A stretch of 64,000 bases of DNA from Bisgaardia hudsonensis (GCF_004345785.1 NZ_SLXI01000004.1:62001-126000), one strand, 5' to 3'. Shown: positions 10,928 through 20,369, numbered from the stretch's first letter. Notes: a model not told the origin generated them from the letters alone. Numbers and translations are program-made.

Positions 10928-11884
10928 ATGAAATCACTCAATATCATTTTTGCGGGAACCCCTGATTTTGCAGCACAACATTTAGAAGCCTTAATTCATT
11001 CTCAGCATAATATTATTGCTGTTTATACACAACCAGATAAACCTGCGGGAAGAGGTAAAAAACTTCAAGCAAGTGCGGTGAAAATTTTAGCAGAAAAAAA
11101 TAATATTCCTGTTTATCAACCTAAAACCCTACGTCAACAAGAGGCTCAGCAAGAATTACAAGCTCTAAAGGCTGATGTAATGGTTGTGGTGGCTTATGGG
11201 CTTATTTTACCGAAAGTAGTTTTAGATAGTCCTCGATTAGGTTGTTTAAATGTTCACGGATCTTTATTACCACGTTGGCGTGGTGCGGCACCTATTCAAC
11301 GTGCTATTTGGGCAGGAGATAAAGAAACTGGTGTAACTATTATGCAAATGAATGAGGGGTTGGATACAGGGGATATGTTACATAAAGTGTATTGTGATAT
11401 AGAGAAAACGGAAACTTCAGTTAGTCTTTATAACAAATTGGCAGCGATAGCACCTTCTGCATTAATTGACGTGTTAAATGGTTTGGAAGATAATCAATTT
11501 AAGCCTGAAAAACAAGATGATAAATTAGCGAATTATGCTGAAAAGCTTTCTAAAGAAGAAGCTAAGTTAGATTGGAATCTGCCAGCTACTCAGTTAGAGC
11601 GTTGTATTCGAGCTTTTAATCCTTGGCCGATTAGTTATTTTCTGACGGAAGATCCACAAGGTATCTCGCAAGTGTTAAAAGTCTATCAAGCTAGCGTATT
11701 ACCACATCAAAATAAACCTGTAGGTGCAGTTTTACAAGCAGATAAAAATGGTATTCAGATCGCCACAGCAGACGGAGTATTAAATCTTTTACAATTACAG
11801 CCCCAAGGGAAAAAGCCAATGCTAGTACAAGATTTGCTAAATGGTCGTGCGGATTGGTTTAAAGTCGGTAAGGTGCTTGCATAA
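10928..11884 (+). CDS. fmt: Methionyl-tRNA formyltransferase
   Basis: Transfers the formyl group from 10-formyltetrahydrofolate to Met-tRNA(fMet). The 318-residue protein has the N-terminal formyltransferase fold ([17 protein letters not shown]), the catalytic block [20 protein letters not shown] with the conserved Asn-His and, later, the conserved GLDTGDML Asp, followed by a C-terminal OB-like tRNA-binding domain. It is in the def-fmt-rsmB-trkA cluster; its stop overlaps the rsmB start by one base (TAATG), which suggests translational coupling. A perfect uptake signal lies inside the gene. Confidence 0.97.
   Translation: MKSLNIIFAGTPDFAAQHLEALIHSQHNIIAVYTQPDKPAGRGKKLQASAVKILAEKNNIPVYQPKTLRQQEAQQELQALKADVMVVVAYGLILPKVVLDSPRLGCLNVHGSLLPRWRGAAPIQRAIWAGDKETGVTIMQMNEGLDTGDMLHKVYCDIEKTETSVSLYNKLAAIAPSALIDVLNGLEDNQFKPEKQDDKLANYAEKLSKEEAKLDWNLPATQLERCIRAFNPWPISYFLTEDPQGISQVLKVYQASVLPHQNKPVGAVLQADKNGIQIATADGVLNLLQLQPQGKKPMLVQDLLNGRADWFKVGKVLA
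11071..11079 (+). other. DNA uptake signal sequence (perfect 9-mer)
   Basis: AAGTGCGGT inside fmt. Haemophilus-type uptake signal recognised during natural transformation. Confidence 0.85.
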
Positions 11885-13263
11885 TGAAAGAGATAAAAAG
11901 ACATAATTCTATAAAAAAAATGACCGCACTTTCTAAGCGAAATAAGCCTATTAAACAGGATAAATTTATACCTGTAAGAGCGGTCGCCGCTCAAGTTATT
12001 TTGCAAGTTTTAGATCAAGGGAAGTCTCTTGCTACACTTATTCCAGAATATCAATCAAAAATAAAATCTCAAGATCTGCCTCTTTTACAGGAGATCTGTT
12101 TTGGTATTTGTCGTGTTTTACCAAGATTAGAGAAAATTATTTCTCTTTTAGTGAGTAAACCATTAAAAGGAAAAACGAGAATTATTCATTGTTTATTATT
12201 AGTGGGGCTATACCAGATTCTTTATACTCGAATTCCTGCTCACGCGGCAGTTGATGAAGTAGTTAATGCGACTAAAGTATTGAACTTAGAAAGTTTTCGT
12301 GGTTTGTTAAATGGGGTTCTGCGTAATTTTTTACGAGATGAAGAACAAATATTGAAAAAAGTTGATTTACATTGGCAAACATTGCACCCTGAATGGTTAG
12401 TCAATAAATTAAAAAAAGTTTATACAAATTGGCGAGATATTATTAATGCAAATAATCAGAAACCACCAATGTGGTTAAGAGTTAATCTACAAAAAACTAC
12501 CTTAGAAAACTACCGCACTTTATTACAAGAACAAGGTATTGAGAGTGTTCAAACAGATCACCCACAAGCATTAAGATTAGCACAACCCTGTCCCGTTCAT
12601 TTATTACCTTATTTTTTTGATGGCTGGATTTCAGTACAAGATCTGCATGCTCAATGGTCTGCTTTGTTATTAGATCCTAAAAATGAAGAATTTATTTTAG
12701 ATGCTTGTGCTGCACCGGGCGGAAAAACAACACATATTTTAGAAAAAGCACCAACGGCAACTGTTGTGGCATTGGACGTGGAAGCAAGTCGCTTACAACG
12801 TGTTGAAGAAAATTTACAACGAATGCAACAGCAAGCAGTAGTTATTTGTGGTGATGCGACTAAACCTGATGAATGGTTATCTGAGGTATCGGAAAGTGCG
12901 GTGCAATTTGACCGAATTTTATTAGATGCACCTTGTTCTGCAACAGGTGTTATTCGTCGTCATCCTGATATAAAATGGTTAAGAAAAGAAGAGGATATCG
13001 CGCCATTAGTCGAATTACAAGGGGATATTCTAGAGGTACTTTGGGGTAAATTGAAACCCAATGGTATATTGCTTTATGCGACCTGTTCTTTATTACCAGA
13101 AGAAAATAGTCAACAAATTGCGACATTTTTGCAGAATCATAAAGAGGCAAAATTAGAAAAATTACCTTTTTCTGATATTAACGAAATAGGTCATCAATTT
13201 TTTCCAAGCGAAAATGCTGGTGATGGTTTTTATTATGCAAAATTAAGAAAGCAAATTGAGTAA
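11884..13263 (+). CDS. rsmB: 16S rRNA (cytosine(967)-C5)-methyltransferase RsmB
   Basis: SAM-dependent methyltransferase that makes m5C967 in 16S rRNA. The 459-residue protein has an N-terminal NusB-like RNA-binding domain ([18 protein letters not shown] to about residue 160) and a C-terminal Rossmann methyltransferase domain with [15 protein letters not shown] (SAM motif), [19 protein letters not shown] and [13 protein letters not shown], which supply the two catalytic cysteines of m5C enzymes. The start at 11884 overlaps the fmt stop and has AAGG upstream. An alternative ATG at 11920 lies in an uptake signal and gives MTALSKRNK; the true start is uncertain. Confidence 0.95.
   Translation: MKEIKRHNSIKKMTALSKRNKPIKQDKFIPVRAVAAQVILQVLDQGKSLATLIPEYQSKIKSQDLPLLQEICFGICRVLPRLEKIISLLVSKPLKGKTRIIHCLLLVGLYQILYTRIPAHAAVDEVVNATKVLNLESFRGLLNGVLRNFLRDEEQILKKVDLHWQTLHPEWLVNKLKKVYTNWRDIINANNQKPPMWLRVNLQKTTLENYRTLLQEQGIESVQTDHPQALRLAQPCPVHLLPYFFDGWISVQDLHAQWSALLLDPKNEEFILDACAAPGGKTTHILEKAPTATVVALDVEASRLQRVEENLQRMQQQAVVICGDATKPDEWLSEVSESAVQFDRILLDAPCSATGVIRRHPDIKWLRKEEDIAPLVELQGDILEVLWGKLKPNGILLYATCSLLPEENSQQIATFLQNHKEAKLEKLPFSDINEIGHQFFPSENAGDGFYYAKLRKQIE
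11923..11931 (-). other. DNA uptake signal sequence (perfect 9-mer)
   Basis: ACCGCACTT immediately after an in-frame ATG near the start of rsmB. Confidence 0.85.
12512..12520 (-). other. DNA uptake signal sequence (perfect 9-mer)
   Basis: ACCGCACTT inside rsmB. Confidence 0.85.
12894..12902 (+). other. DNA uptake signal sequence (perfect 9-mer)
   Basis: AAGTGCGGT inside rsmB, the third copy within or near this gene. Confidence 0.85.
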
Positions 13264-13323
13264 TACTGGCACTAAATTAATTGTTTTATTAGTAAAAAAA
13301 CAATCTATAAAAGAGAATATATT

Positions 13324-14700
13324 ATGAAAATTATCATTTTAGGTGCAGGGCAAGTTGGAACAACACTAGCTGAAAGCCTTGTTAGTGAAGATAATGATAT
13401 TACCTTGATCGATAATCAGGATGAACGTTTAGCTAATTTACAAGATAAGCATGATTTACGAGTGGTAAAAGGATCGGCTTCTTCACCTAGAATATTGAGA
13501 GAAGCGGGAGCGGCTGATGCTGATTTATTGGTGGCAGTAACTAACTCTGATGAAACGAATATGATTTCTTGTCAAATAGCTTACACCTTATTTAATACTC
13601 CAGTAAAAATTGCCCGTATTCGTAATCCAGAGTATTGGAAAGAAAAAGATAAATTATTTCAAACTAATATGATTCCGATTGATCATATTATCTCTCCTGA
13701 AAAATTGGTGACAGAAGAAATTAGTCGTTTAATTCATTATCCTGGAGCATTGCAAGTTTCTCATGTAGCTAATGAAAATATTAGTATTGTGGTTGTAAAA
13801 GCCTATTATGGTGGACCTTTAGTTGGTTATGCCCTTTCTTTGTTTAAAGAACATTTACCACATATTGACTGCCGAATAATGTCTATTTTACGCCAAGATA
13901 AAGTGATTAGACCTCAGGGCTCAACTATTATTGAGGCAGGAGATGAGATAACTTTTATTTGTGCTACGGAACATATAAAAGCAGTGATGTCGGAATTACA
14001 ACGATTAGAAAAGCCTTATAAGCGAATAATGATTATTGGTGGTGGAAATATTGCTGTTGGGGTTGCTAAAAAATTAGAGGGGCAATGTACGGTTAAATTG
14101 ATTGAGAGAACAGCGGAAAGAGCTATTGCTCTTTCTGAAAAATTAGCAAAAACACTTGTTTTTCAAGGCGATCCATCTGATGAATCTCTGTTATTTGAGG
14201 AACATATTGAAAATATTGATGCTTTTTTATGTTTAACCAGTGATGATGAAGCTAATATTATGTCGGCCTTATTGGCAAAACGTTTAGGGGCAAAAAAAGC
14301 ACTCGTATTAATTCAGCGTATGGCTTACATTAATTTAATTCAGGGAGGAACGATTGATATTGCCGTTTCCCCTCAACGAGCCACTATCTCCGCATTACTG
14401 AGTAATGTGAGACGTGGTGATGTAATTAGTGCTATTTCTATGCGTAATGGAGTTTCAGAGGTATTAGAGATCGTTGTACATGGTACTAAAGAAGATTCGC
14501 AAGTAATAGGTAGAAAAATTATAGAATTGAAGTTGCCATCAGGTGTTGGTATTGGTGCTATATGGCGAAATAATGAAGTTTTTATTGCTAAAAAAGATTT
14601 AATCATTGAAGCGAACGATCATATTGTGGTGTATGTATCAGATAAGAAATATATTCCTGAAGTTGAAAAATTATTTCAATCAAGCATGATATTTATTTAA
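13324..14700 (+). CDS. trkA: Trk potassium uptake system peripheral NAD-binding protein TrkA
   Basis: Cytoplasmic regulatory subunit that gates the TrkH/TrkG potassium channel. The 458-residue protein has two RCK units: an N-terminal Rossmann motif [19 protein letters not shown] and a second one at about residues 234-247 ([14 protein letters not shown]), each followed by a TrkA-C domain. It is the last gene of the def-fmt-rsmB-trkA cluster, the same order as in E. coli. The membrane partner TrkH is not in this window. Confidence 0.96.
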   Translation: MKIIILGAGQVGTTLAESLVSEDNDITLIDNQDERLANLQDKHDLRVVKGSASSPRILREAGAADADLLVAVTNSDETNMISCQIAYTLFNTPVKIARIRNPEYWKEKDKLFQTNMIPIDHIISPEKLVTEEISRLIHYPGALQVSHVANENISIVVVKAYYGGPLVGYALSLFKEHLPHIDCRIMSILRQDKVIRPQGSTIIEAGDEITFICATEHIKAVMSELQRLEKPYKRIMIIGGGNIAVGVAKKLEGQCTVKLIERTAERAIALSEKLAKTLVFQGDPSDESLLFEEHIENIDAFLCLTSDDEANIMSALLAKRLGAKKALVLIQRMAYINLIQGGTIDIAVSPQRATISALLSNVRRGDVISAISMRNGVSEVLEIVVHGTKEDSQVIGRKIIELKLPSGVGIGAIWRNNEVFIAKKDLIIEANDHIVVYVSDKKYIPEVEKLFQSSMIFI

Positions 14701-14752
14701 ATATTATATTATAATGATTAGACAGACGAAATTAGAATTGTAAGGAGTATGT

Positions 14753-15151
14753 ATGAGTTTTGTGAAAGAGTTCCGTGAATTTGCAATGCGCGGTAATGTT
14801 GTTGATTTAGCTGTTGGTGTTATCATTGGTGGCGCTTTTGGTAAAATAGTGAGTTCATTCGTTGGTGATATTGTAATGCCTGTGTTGGGATTATTTACTG
14901 GCGGTGTAGATTTTAAAGATCTGAATATCATTTTAAAAGAAGCGGTTGGTGATATTCCTGCCGTAACATTAAATTATGGTGCTTTTATTCAAAATGTATT
15001 TGATTTTGTGATTATTGCCTTTGCTATTTTTATGATGATAAGATCATTAAATAAGTTGAAGAAAGAGAAACCAGTAGAGGAACCTGCTCCAGCAGTGCCT
15101 TCTAATGAAGAAAAATTACTTACTGAAATACGCGATTTATTGAAAAAATAA
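14753..15151 (+). CDS. mscL: Large-conductance mechanosensitive channel MscL
   Basis: Inner-membrane emergency valve that opens under osmotic downshock. The 132-residue protein shows the MscL N-terminus [20 protein letters not shown], first transmembrane helix ([23 protein letters not shown] at about 21-43), a periplasmic loop, a second helix ([18 protein letters not shown]) and the C-terminal bundle helix ending [17 protein letters not shown] precedes the ATG. In E. coli mscL also lies directly after trkA. Confidence 0.97.
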   Translation: MSFVKEFREFAMRGNVVDLAVGVIIGGAFGKIVSSFVGDIVMPVLGLFTGGVDFKDLNIILKEAVGDIPAVTLNYGAFIQNVFDFVIIAFAIFMMIRSLNKLKKEKPVEEPAPAVPSNEEKLLTEIRDLLKK

Positions 15152-15160
15152 CAAAGATTA

Positions 15161-15194
15161 AAAATCTTCTCGTCAAATTGAGAAGATTTTTTTT
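15161..15194 (+). terminator. Terminator after mscL
   Basis: Perfect 11-bp stem AAAATCTTCTC/GAGAAGATTTT with an 8-base loop, followed by eight T. Confidence 0.93.
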
Positions 15195-15225
15195 ACTCAA
15201 AGAAATTTATAAATGGGGAGAAAAT

Positions 15226-15639
15226 ATGGATAATTTTGAGATATTTAAAGTTGAAACAAGGAACATTATTACGGATCTGTTAAATGATGGTAGTGATCCA
15301 AATGCTCTTTATATTATTGAACATCATATTGCTCATCAGGATTTTGATAAATTAGAAAAGATTGCGGTAGATGCGTTTAAAGCAGGGTATGAAGTTTCTG
15401 AGGCTGAAGAGTTTGAAGAAGAAAATGGTTCGGTTGTATTTTGTTTTGATATTATTAGTGAAGTAGAATTGAAACCTGAGATTATTGATGCACAGCAAAA
15501 AGAGATCATTCCATTGGTAACTAAGCATAAAGGTATTTATGAAGGGTGGGGGACTTATTTTGAAGATCCTAATGCTCAAGATGACGAATATGGTGAAGAT
15601 GGAGAATTTTTTGATGATTTTGAAGATGAAGATAAATAA
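15226..15639 (+). CDS. rraB: Ribonuclease E inhibitor RraB
   Basis: Small acidic protein that binds the C-terminal region of RNase E and modulates RNA degradation. The 137-residue product resembles E. coli RraB/YjgD throughout: ETRNIITDLLNDGSDPNALY, IEHHIA, and YEGWGTYFEDPNAQ followed by an extreme Asp/Glu tail. ATG 15226 has GGGGAG upstream; an in-frame extension back to 15178 would begin inside the mscL terminator and is rejected. Confidence 0.92.
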   Translation: MDNFEIFKVETRNIITDLLNDGSDPNALYIIEHHIAHQDFDKLEKIAVDAFKAGYEVSEAEEFEEENGSVVFCFDIISEVELKPEIIDAQQKEIIPLVTKHKGIYEGWGTYFEDPNAQDDEYGEDGEFFDDFEDEDK

Positions 15640-15664
15640 TTTTTATAAAACTTTTAAAAAATTG

Positions 15665-15673
15665 ACCGCACTT
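15665..15673 (-). other. DNA uptake signal sequence (perfect 9-mer)
   Basis: ACCGCACTT in the gap between rraB and the SIMPL-domain gene. Confidence 0.85.
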
Positions 15674-15724
15674 TTATGATGTAAAGATAATTAAATTGAG
15701 GTTTTCATTCATTTGGATATTATT

Positions 15725-16429
15725 ATGAAATTAAAAAATAAGTTTTTGAGTTTAGCTGGAATATTTATTATATTTTTTGCTCCAGTTGGTTATGCGGAAA
15801 TATCGAATAATATTATATCTTTTTCAACTGAAGTAGAAAAAGAAGTGCAATATGATTTATTAGAGGCAACATTATTTATTCAAAGCGAAGATAAAGAATT
15901 AAAATCAGCAACAAAACAAGTAAATTCTAAAATAAATGCCGCTCTTGATATTATTCGAAATGTAAAATCAGTCGAGATTAAGGAAAATTCACGTACAACT
16001 CATGTGCGTTATAATTCAAAAAATAAACAAGACGGTTGGATTGCTTATGGTAAGTTAGTTTTAGAAAGTCAAGATGATGAGCAATTAGCAAAAGTTTTAA
16101 CACAATTAGATGGCATTCTTGCTATAGATTCTCTTCGTCCTTCGGTATCTTCTAGTGCTTTATTAAATATTGAAGATACAATGATTAAAGATGTATTGAA
16201 ACAGTTTCAACATAAAGCTAATCTTATTCGGTCTTCATTAAATGCTAAAAATTATAAAATACAAGAGTTAAGTATTACTACACCTGTTAATCAAAATAAA
16301 TATGCACCAAGAATGTTTCAAGCGAGTAATACTAAATCTTACGATTCATCTGTGGATATTGATTTAGGGGAAAGTAAAACATTGTTAAAGGCAAATGCTC
16401 GGGCTCGTATAGAGATTATTTTCGAATAA
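15725..16429 (+). CDS. SIMPL-domain (DUF541) periplasmic protein
   Basis: Predicted exported protein of 234 residues. A signal peptide covers about residues 1-26 (hydrophobic FLSLAGIFIIFFAPVGYA). The mature part has the SIMPL/DUF541 pattern: an alternating strand with FSTEVEKEVQYDLLEATLFI, VNSKINAALDIIRN, and a C-terminal ANARARIEIIFE. The family includes the oxidative-stress protein YggE of E. coli, but its biochemical function is not established. ATG 15725 is preferred over a TTG 12 bases upstream because the signal peptide then starts MKLKNK; the ribosome-binding site is weak for both. Confidence 0.75.
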   Translation: MKLKNKFLSLAGIFIIFFAPVGYAEISNNIISFSTEVEKEVQYDLLEATLFIQSEDKELKSATKQVNSKINAALDIIRNVKSVEIKENSRTTHVRYNSKNKQDGWIAYGKLVLESQDDEQLAKVLTQLDGILAIDSLRPSVSSSALLNIEDTMIKDVLKQFQHKANLIRSSLNAKNYKIQELSITTPVNQNKYAPRMFQASNTKSYDSSVDIDLGESKTLLKANARARIEIIFE

Positions 16430-16496
16430 TGACAGATGTTATTATTTACTATACAATTCACAAATCACAGATATTAATTAAAAAATGAGGTAATAG

Positions 16497-17042
16497 ATGA
16501 AAATTACAAAAAACACGGTTGTAGGCATTGCTTATCAAGTTCGTACGGAAGATGGTGTATTAGTTGATGAAGCACCTACAAATCAACCTTTAGAATATCT
16601 ACAAGGTCATAATAATTTAGTTATTGGGCTTGAAAATGCGTTAGAAGGAAAGTCTGTTGGAGAGAAATTCGAAGTACGAGTGAAACCTGAAGAAGGCTAT
16701 GGTGCTTATAATGAAAATATGGTTCAACGTGTACCTAAAAATGTTTTTGAAGGTGTAGATGAGCTTGTTGTTGGTATGCGTTTTATTGCAGACACAGATG
16801 TCGGTCCTTTACCTGTTGTGATTACAGAAGTAGCAGAGAATGATGTAGTTGTTGATGGTAATCATATGCTCGCTGGTCAAGAGTTACTATTTACTGTTGA
16901 GGTTGTTTCAACTCGTGAAGCTACTTTAGAAGAAATTGCTCATGGACATATTCATTCACATGAACATGGATGTTGTGGTGGACATGATCATGACCACGAT
17001 CACCATGAGGGTTGTTGTGGAAGAGGTGATTGTAATCATTAG
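16497..17042 (+). CDS. slyD: FKBP-type peptidyl-prolyl isomerase SlyD (metal-binding)
   Basis: Cytoplasmic prolyl isomerase and nickel metallochaperone. The 181-residue protein has the FKBP core (MKITKNTVVGIAYQVRTEDG, LIGLENALEGKSVGEK-like region) with the inserted-in-flap chaperone domain around residues 70-130, then a His/Cys-rich tail (HGHIHSHEHGCCGGHDHDHD...) that binds nickel in the family. Length fits SlyD (about 160-200). GAGGT precedes the ATG. It probably forms its own unit, ending at the hairpin at 17059. Confidence 0.95.
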   Translation: MKITKNTVVGIAYQVRTEDGVLVDEAPTNQPLEYLQGHNNLVIGLENALEGKSVGEKFEVRVKPEEGYGAYNENMVQRVPKNVFEGVDELVVGMRFIADTDVGPLPVVITEVAENDVVVDGNHMLAGQELLFTVEVVSTREATLEEIAHGHIHSHEHGCCGGHDHDHDHHEGCCGRGDCNH

Positions 17043-17058
17043 TTTTGCATAATTTTAT

Positions 17059-17100
17059 AAGCGTTGTGTTAGATATTTATAGTTAATCACATCGCTTTTT
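17059..17100 (+). terminator. Likely terminator after slyD
   Basis: AAGCGTTGTG pairs with CACATCGCTT (one mismatch) and is followed by TTTTT. The loop is long (about 20 bases). Confidence 0.65.
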
Positions 17101-17149
17101 ATGTGAATAAGTATATTTTATCTATTAATCTCCATCTAAGGAAAATACT

Positions 17150-17665
17150 ATGTTGAGAAAACTTCTTTTAGTTTTAGTTATTACCTTGTTGTCAGCCTGT
17201 TCATTGAAGTCTTATATCCCTTTTATCGATCATAAAAAACCAGTGATTAATTTAGATAAAGAGCAAATTGATCAAAAGTCTTATGCTGCTGCTTACGAGG
17301 CAATTATTCAGACTTATAAAGGGAGAGTAACAAACGATTTTTATGTTGATTCTTTTGTAAGTGGTGTTAACGATTGGTATTTAAATAGAATTTTAGTTCC
17401 TGTAGCTGATATAAAAAGTAATTTATATCAAGGAGGACATGATAGTAATATTTATGCCTATTACAGTGGGGTGATATTTGCTTATGAGTTGCAAGAGAAT
17501 TTTAGTAAATTAAAGCCTGATTGTTGGTCTAAAATTGACAAACCTAGTGTAACACAGGGAATTAATGATGCGATGTTTGGTTTACAAAAGGATAAGCCTC
17601 GAGATGAAGATGATGAATATCTCGTGAAAGGAAGTGAGCAAATTTTAAATATTTGTACTAAATAA
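17150..17665 (+). CDS. Small predicted lipoprotein, function unknown
   Basis: A 171-residue protein with a clear lipoprotein signal: MLRKLLLVLVITLLSAC, lipobox LSAC at about residues 14-17 with Cys17 the lipidated residue. The mature part is soluble-looking, with KSYAAAYEAIIQTYKGRV, DSFVSGVNDWYLNR and two further Cys (PDCWSK and ILNICTK) near the C-terminus that could form a disulphide. AAGGAAAA precedes the ATG. It stands alone between two hairpins. I do not recognise a named family, and no function is offered. Confidence 0.75.
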   Translation: MLRKLLLVLVITLLSACSLKSYIPFIDHKKPVINLDKEQIDQKSYAAAYEAIIQTYKGRVTNDFYVDSFVSGVNDWYLNRILVPVADIKSNLYQGGHDSNIYAYYSGVIFAYELQENFSKLKPDCWSKIDKPSVTQGINDAMFGLQKDKPRDEDDEYLVKGSEQILNICTK

Positions 17666-17672
17666 TGGAGTC

Positions 17673-17708
17673 GAGCTGTTAATATTTTTATTAGCAGCTT
17701 TTATTTTA
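17673..17708 (+). terminator. Terminator after lipoprotein gene
   Basis: AGCTGTTAAT pairs with ATTAGCAGCT (one G-U), six-base loop, followed by TTTTATTTTAT. Confidence 0.75.
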
Positions 17709-17740
17709 TAAAGAATAAATTTTATAGTATTTAATAATAT

Positions 17741-18889
17741 ATGCTGAATTTATCTGAAAAAAATATTCATTTGTCCAAGACCGCAAGGACAAAATATGAG
17801 GTGATTGAATTAGTTGCTAATGCTTTGGAGTCATCTGGTTGTGTTCGACATGGTTATGCTCAAGCTATCTTGGAAAGGGAGCAACAAATTTCAACATTTT
17901 TAGAAAATGGTATTGCGATTCCCCATGGTTCATTGGATTCTCGTTCATTAGTGTTAAAAACAGGGGTAGAAATTTTTCAATTTCCTGATGGTGTTGAATG
18001 GGGGGACGGAAATATTGCCTATATTGTAATAGGAATTGCGGCTAATTCTGATGAACATTTGCCTTTACTTCAAAAACTAACTCATTTATTAAAAGAAGAG
18101 ACTAAAGCTAGAAGACTAGCACATGAGATGGATATTTCTACTTTTAAGGCTATGTTATTAAATGAGGACTTGGATAACCTTGATCTTTTTTATGATATTA
18201 ATTTATCTGTAGATACAGAAAGTTTATTAACATTGATAGGAACTAATATTGAGAAGTTACATCAACAAGGCTGTATTGATAATGACTTTACTGCTGAAGT
18301 GATTAGTTCACCAGCATTACCTTTAGGAAATGGTATTTGGATTACGGACTCTACTATTGGAAATAAAAGAAATGCGTTAGTATTTAGTCGGCCAAAAAAA
18401 AGTTTTTTACATAATGCTAAAGAGATTAGCGGAGTACTAACGATTTCAATGGTAAATGATCAAATGAATAAATTTCTTTCTGCTTTATTTGATCCTAATA
18501 TTCAGAGAACACTGCTATCAGGGACTGATGAAGATATTCATCTAGTATTTGATTCATTGTTAGATTTTAATCCAAATATGAATGAACGCTCGTTAGATTT
18601 AAATGAGCAGGTAATTGAAAAAGAGTTTACTATTTATAATCAGCACGGCTTGCATACTCGACCAGCTACAGTTTTGGTTAATATCATAAAAAAATATAAT
18701 GCCTCTGTTCTATTACAAAATTTATCTAATAATTCGGACAGTGTTAGTGCGAGAAGTCCAATCAAATTAGTATCATTAGGTGTATTAAAAGGACATAGAG
18801 TAAAATTTATAGCAAAGGGGATTCAAGCAAAAGAAGTGATTAATGCTATCGAAAATGCGATATTCTCGGGATTAGGGGAGATATTATAG
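17741..18889 (+). CDS. fruB: PTS fructose-type EIIA-HPr fusion (FruB/FPr)
   Basis: Phosphocarrier of the fructose phosphotransferase system. The 382-residue product has an EIIA domain (about 1-145) with the phosphorylatable His62 in NGIAIPHGS, a central M domain (about 155-285) and an HPr domain (about 290-382) with active His305 in HGLHTRPA and the Ser339 position in SARSPIKLVSLGVLKG. This is the E. coli FruB layout (376 residues). E. coli and H. influenzae have fruK next and then fruA; here neither fruK nor a IIC domain follows, only a B'-B-B protein after 76 bases. EIIA and HPr active sites look intact. A ribosome-binding site is not obvious. Confidence 0.92.
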   Translation: MLNLSEKNIHLSKTARTKYEVIELVANALESSGCVRHGYAQAILEREQQISTFLENGIAIPHGSLDSRSLVLKTGVEIFQFPDGVEWGDGNIAYIVIGIAANSDEHLPLLQKLTHLLKEETKARRLAHEMDISTFKAMLLNEDLDNLDLFYDINLSVDTESLLTLIGTNIEKLHQQGCIDNDFTAEVISSPALPLGNGIWITDSTIGNKRNALVFSRPKKSFLHNAKEISGVLTISMVNDQMNKFLSALFDPNIQRTLLSGTDEDIHLVFDSLLDFNPNMNERSLDLNEQVIEKEFTIYNQHGLHTRPATVLVNIIKKYNASVLLQNLSNNSDSVSARSPIKLVSLGVLKGHRVKFIAKGIQAKEVINAIENAIFSGLGEIL

Positions 18890-18965
18890 TTTATTATTTA
18901 AATTAAAGAGTAGTAAATCTAATTGATTATTATGTAAAAATTATATTATATGAAAAGGTATTTCT

Positions 18966-19955
18966 ATGAAAATTTATTTAAAATATTCCACAAATATTGG
19001 TAGCTCAAAATCATTTTTAGCTTCTCAAATTTTGACTGAGGCAGCAAAGCAACAAGGCCACCAGGTTATTGAAGAAGAGGGAGAGGCTGATTTGATCATC
19101 ATTTTGGGTGAGCTTTCTGTTGTAGATGAGCGTTTATTTGGTAAAAAAGTATTTTTTACGGATCTAGACAAGGCATTTCACGCACCAGAAGATACATTGA
19201 AAAAAGCGGTTTTAGAATCTCAAGTTTATACATCTAACAATAATAATTGTAAAAGAAAAAAAATAGTAGCAGTAACAGCTTGTCCTACTGGTGTCATACA
19301 AACCTTTATGTCAGCTGAAGCTATTGCTGAATATGCTAAGGCACAAGGTTGGGAGATAAAAGTTGAAACTCGTGGGCAAGCCGGAGCAAATAATTTAATT
19401 TCTAAAGAAGATGTTATTAATGCAGACCTTGTATTTGTTGCGGCAGATATTGAGGTTGATTTGACTAAATTTCACGGGAAATTGATGTATCGTACTTCAA
19501 CAGAGTTAGCATTGAAAAAGACAGCTCAAGAGTTTGATAGAGCATTTGAAAGTGCGGTACTTTATGATGATGGTCGTATTAAGTCCGATGTAACTAATGA
19601 TAACGATGTTGTAAATAATGATCTTTCTATGGAACATCGAAGAGTAGTTGCTGTGACGGCTTGTCCTACTGGTGTTATACAAACTTTTATGTCAGCAGAG
19701 GCTATTGCAGAGTATGCTAAGAAGCAAGGTTGGGAGATAAAAGTTGAAACTCGTGGACAAACTGGAGCGAATAACTTAATTTCTAAAGAAGATGTTATTA
19801 ATGCTGATCTTGTATTTATTGCAACAGATATAGATGTTGATTTAAGTAAATTTAAAGGGAAGTTAATGTATCGGACATCAACGGAACTTGCATTGAAAAA
19901 AACTAAACAAGAGTTTGATAAAGCTTTTAAAGAAGCTGTTATTTATGAAGGATAA
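18966..19955 (+). CDS. Soluble fructose-type PTS protein with B'-B-B domains, lacking EIIC
   Basis: A 329-residue protein with a degenerate IIB' domain (about 1-90, no active Cys) and two almost identical fructose IIB domains (about 98-199 and 225-329). Each IIB has its phospho-Cys (Cys106, Cys233) in VTACPTGVIQTFMSAEAI and the conserved KVETRG, and MYRTSTELALKKT. The usual HT after CPTGxx is QT. E. coli FruA is B'-B-C (563 residues); here the IIC membrane permease domain is absent and the second IIB takes its place. The two IIB domains are joined by a polar, Asn/Asp-rich linker (about 200-224). A hairpin terminator follows the stop, so IIC was not lost by a recent frameshift. It may receive phosphate from FruB, but no sugar channel is encoded here. 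Confidence 0.85.
   Translation: MKIYLKYSTNIGSSKSFLASQILTEAAKQQGHQVIEEEGEADLIIILGELSVVDERLFGKKVFFTDLDKAFHAPEDTLKKAVLESQVYTSNNNNCKRKKIVAVTACPTGVIQTFMSAEAIAEYAKAQGWEIKVETRGQAGANNLISKEDVINADLVFVAADIEVDLTKFHGKLMYRTSTELALKKTAQEFDRAFESAVLYDDGRIKSDVTNDNDVVNNDLSMEHRRVVAVTACPTGVIQTFMSAEAIAEYAKKQGWEIKVETRGQTGANNLISKEDVINADLVFIATDIDVDLSKFKGKLMYRTSTELALKKTKQEFDKAFKEAVIYEG
19263..19943 (+). repeat. Tandem duplication encoding two IIB domains
   Basis: Copies at about 19263-19562 and 19644-19943 encode closely similar 100-residue domains. Long stretches are identical at the DNA level (for example GGTTGGGAGATAAAAGTTGA), while other codons differ at third positions, so the duplication is not brand new. The 81-base linker between them is not repeated. 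Confidence 0.85.
19550..19558 (+). other. DNA uptake signal sequence (perfect 9-mer)
   Basis: AAGTGCGGT at the end of the first IIB repeat; absent from the second copy, where the residues at the equivalent place are KEAV. Confidence 0.85.
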
Positions 19956-20008
19956 ATTTTTATTGTATAAAGTTTCATTTTCTTATAGATAAATAATGTT
20001 ATTATTAT

Positions 20009-20046
20009 GACCCAAGTTGATTCTCTATCTTGGGTTTATTTTTTAT
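20009..20046 (+). terminator. Terminator after the B'-B-B gene
   Basis: ACCCAAG pairs with CTTGGGT around a 12-base loop, followed by TTATTTTTTAT. Confidence 0.8.
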
Positions 20047-20096
20047 AAAAATGACTTATTTCTTCTCTATATTTAAGGGGTATTAAAGGACTAGGT

Positions 20097-20351
20097 ATGA
20101 AAGAGTATAATAAATTCCGAATTGAATGGGATTGTCGGCGTGGAATGTTGGAGCTAGATAAGGTAATAATGCCTTATTTTAAAGGGTATTTTGATGACTT
20201 ATCCGATGAAAAGAAAGCAGTTTTTTTACGTTTATTAGCTTGTACTGATTTACAATTATTTTCCTACTTTTTTAATCGTGTACCAGCACCAGATTCTGAA
20301 TTACAGAACATAATTATAGATATACAAGAAAAATTAAATTTAAATAATTAG
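20097..20351 (+). CDS. sdhE: Succinate dehydrogenase/fumarate reductase flavinylation factor SdhE
   Basis: Small assembly factor for covalent FAD attachment to SdhA/FrdA. The 84-residue product has the diagnostic CRRGMLELD (RGxxE motif, about residues 13-21) and matches E. coli SdhE/YgfY (88 residues) throughout, including IMPYF, LSDEKKAVFLRLLACTDLQLF. The ATG follows GGACTAGGT. In this family (Pasteurellaceae) it would act on fumarate reductase and succinate dehydrogenase, which are not in the window. It lies just before the rpoE promoter. Confidence 0.92.
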   Translation: MKEYNKFRIEWDCRRGMLELDKVIMPYFKGYFDDLSDEKKAVFLRLLACTDLQLFSYFFNRVPAPDSELQNIIIDIQEKLNLNN

Positions 20352-20369
20352 TGAAATTTAAAAATTTTT

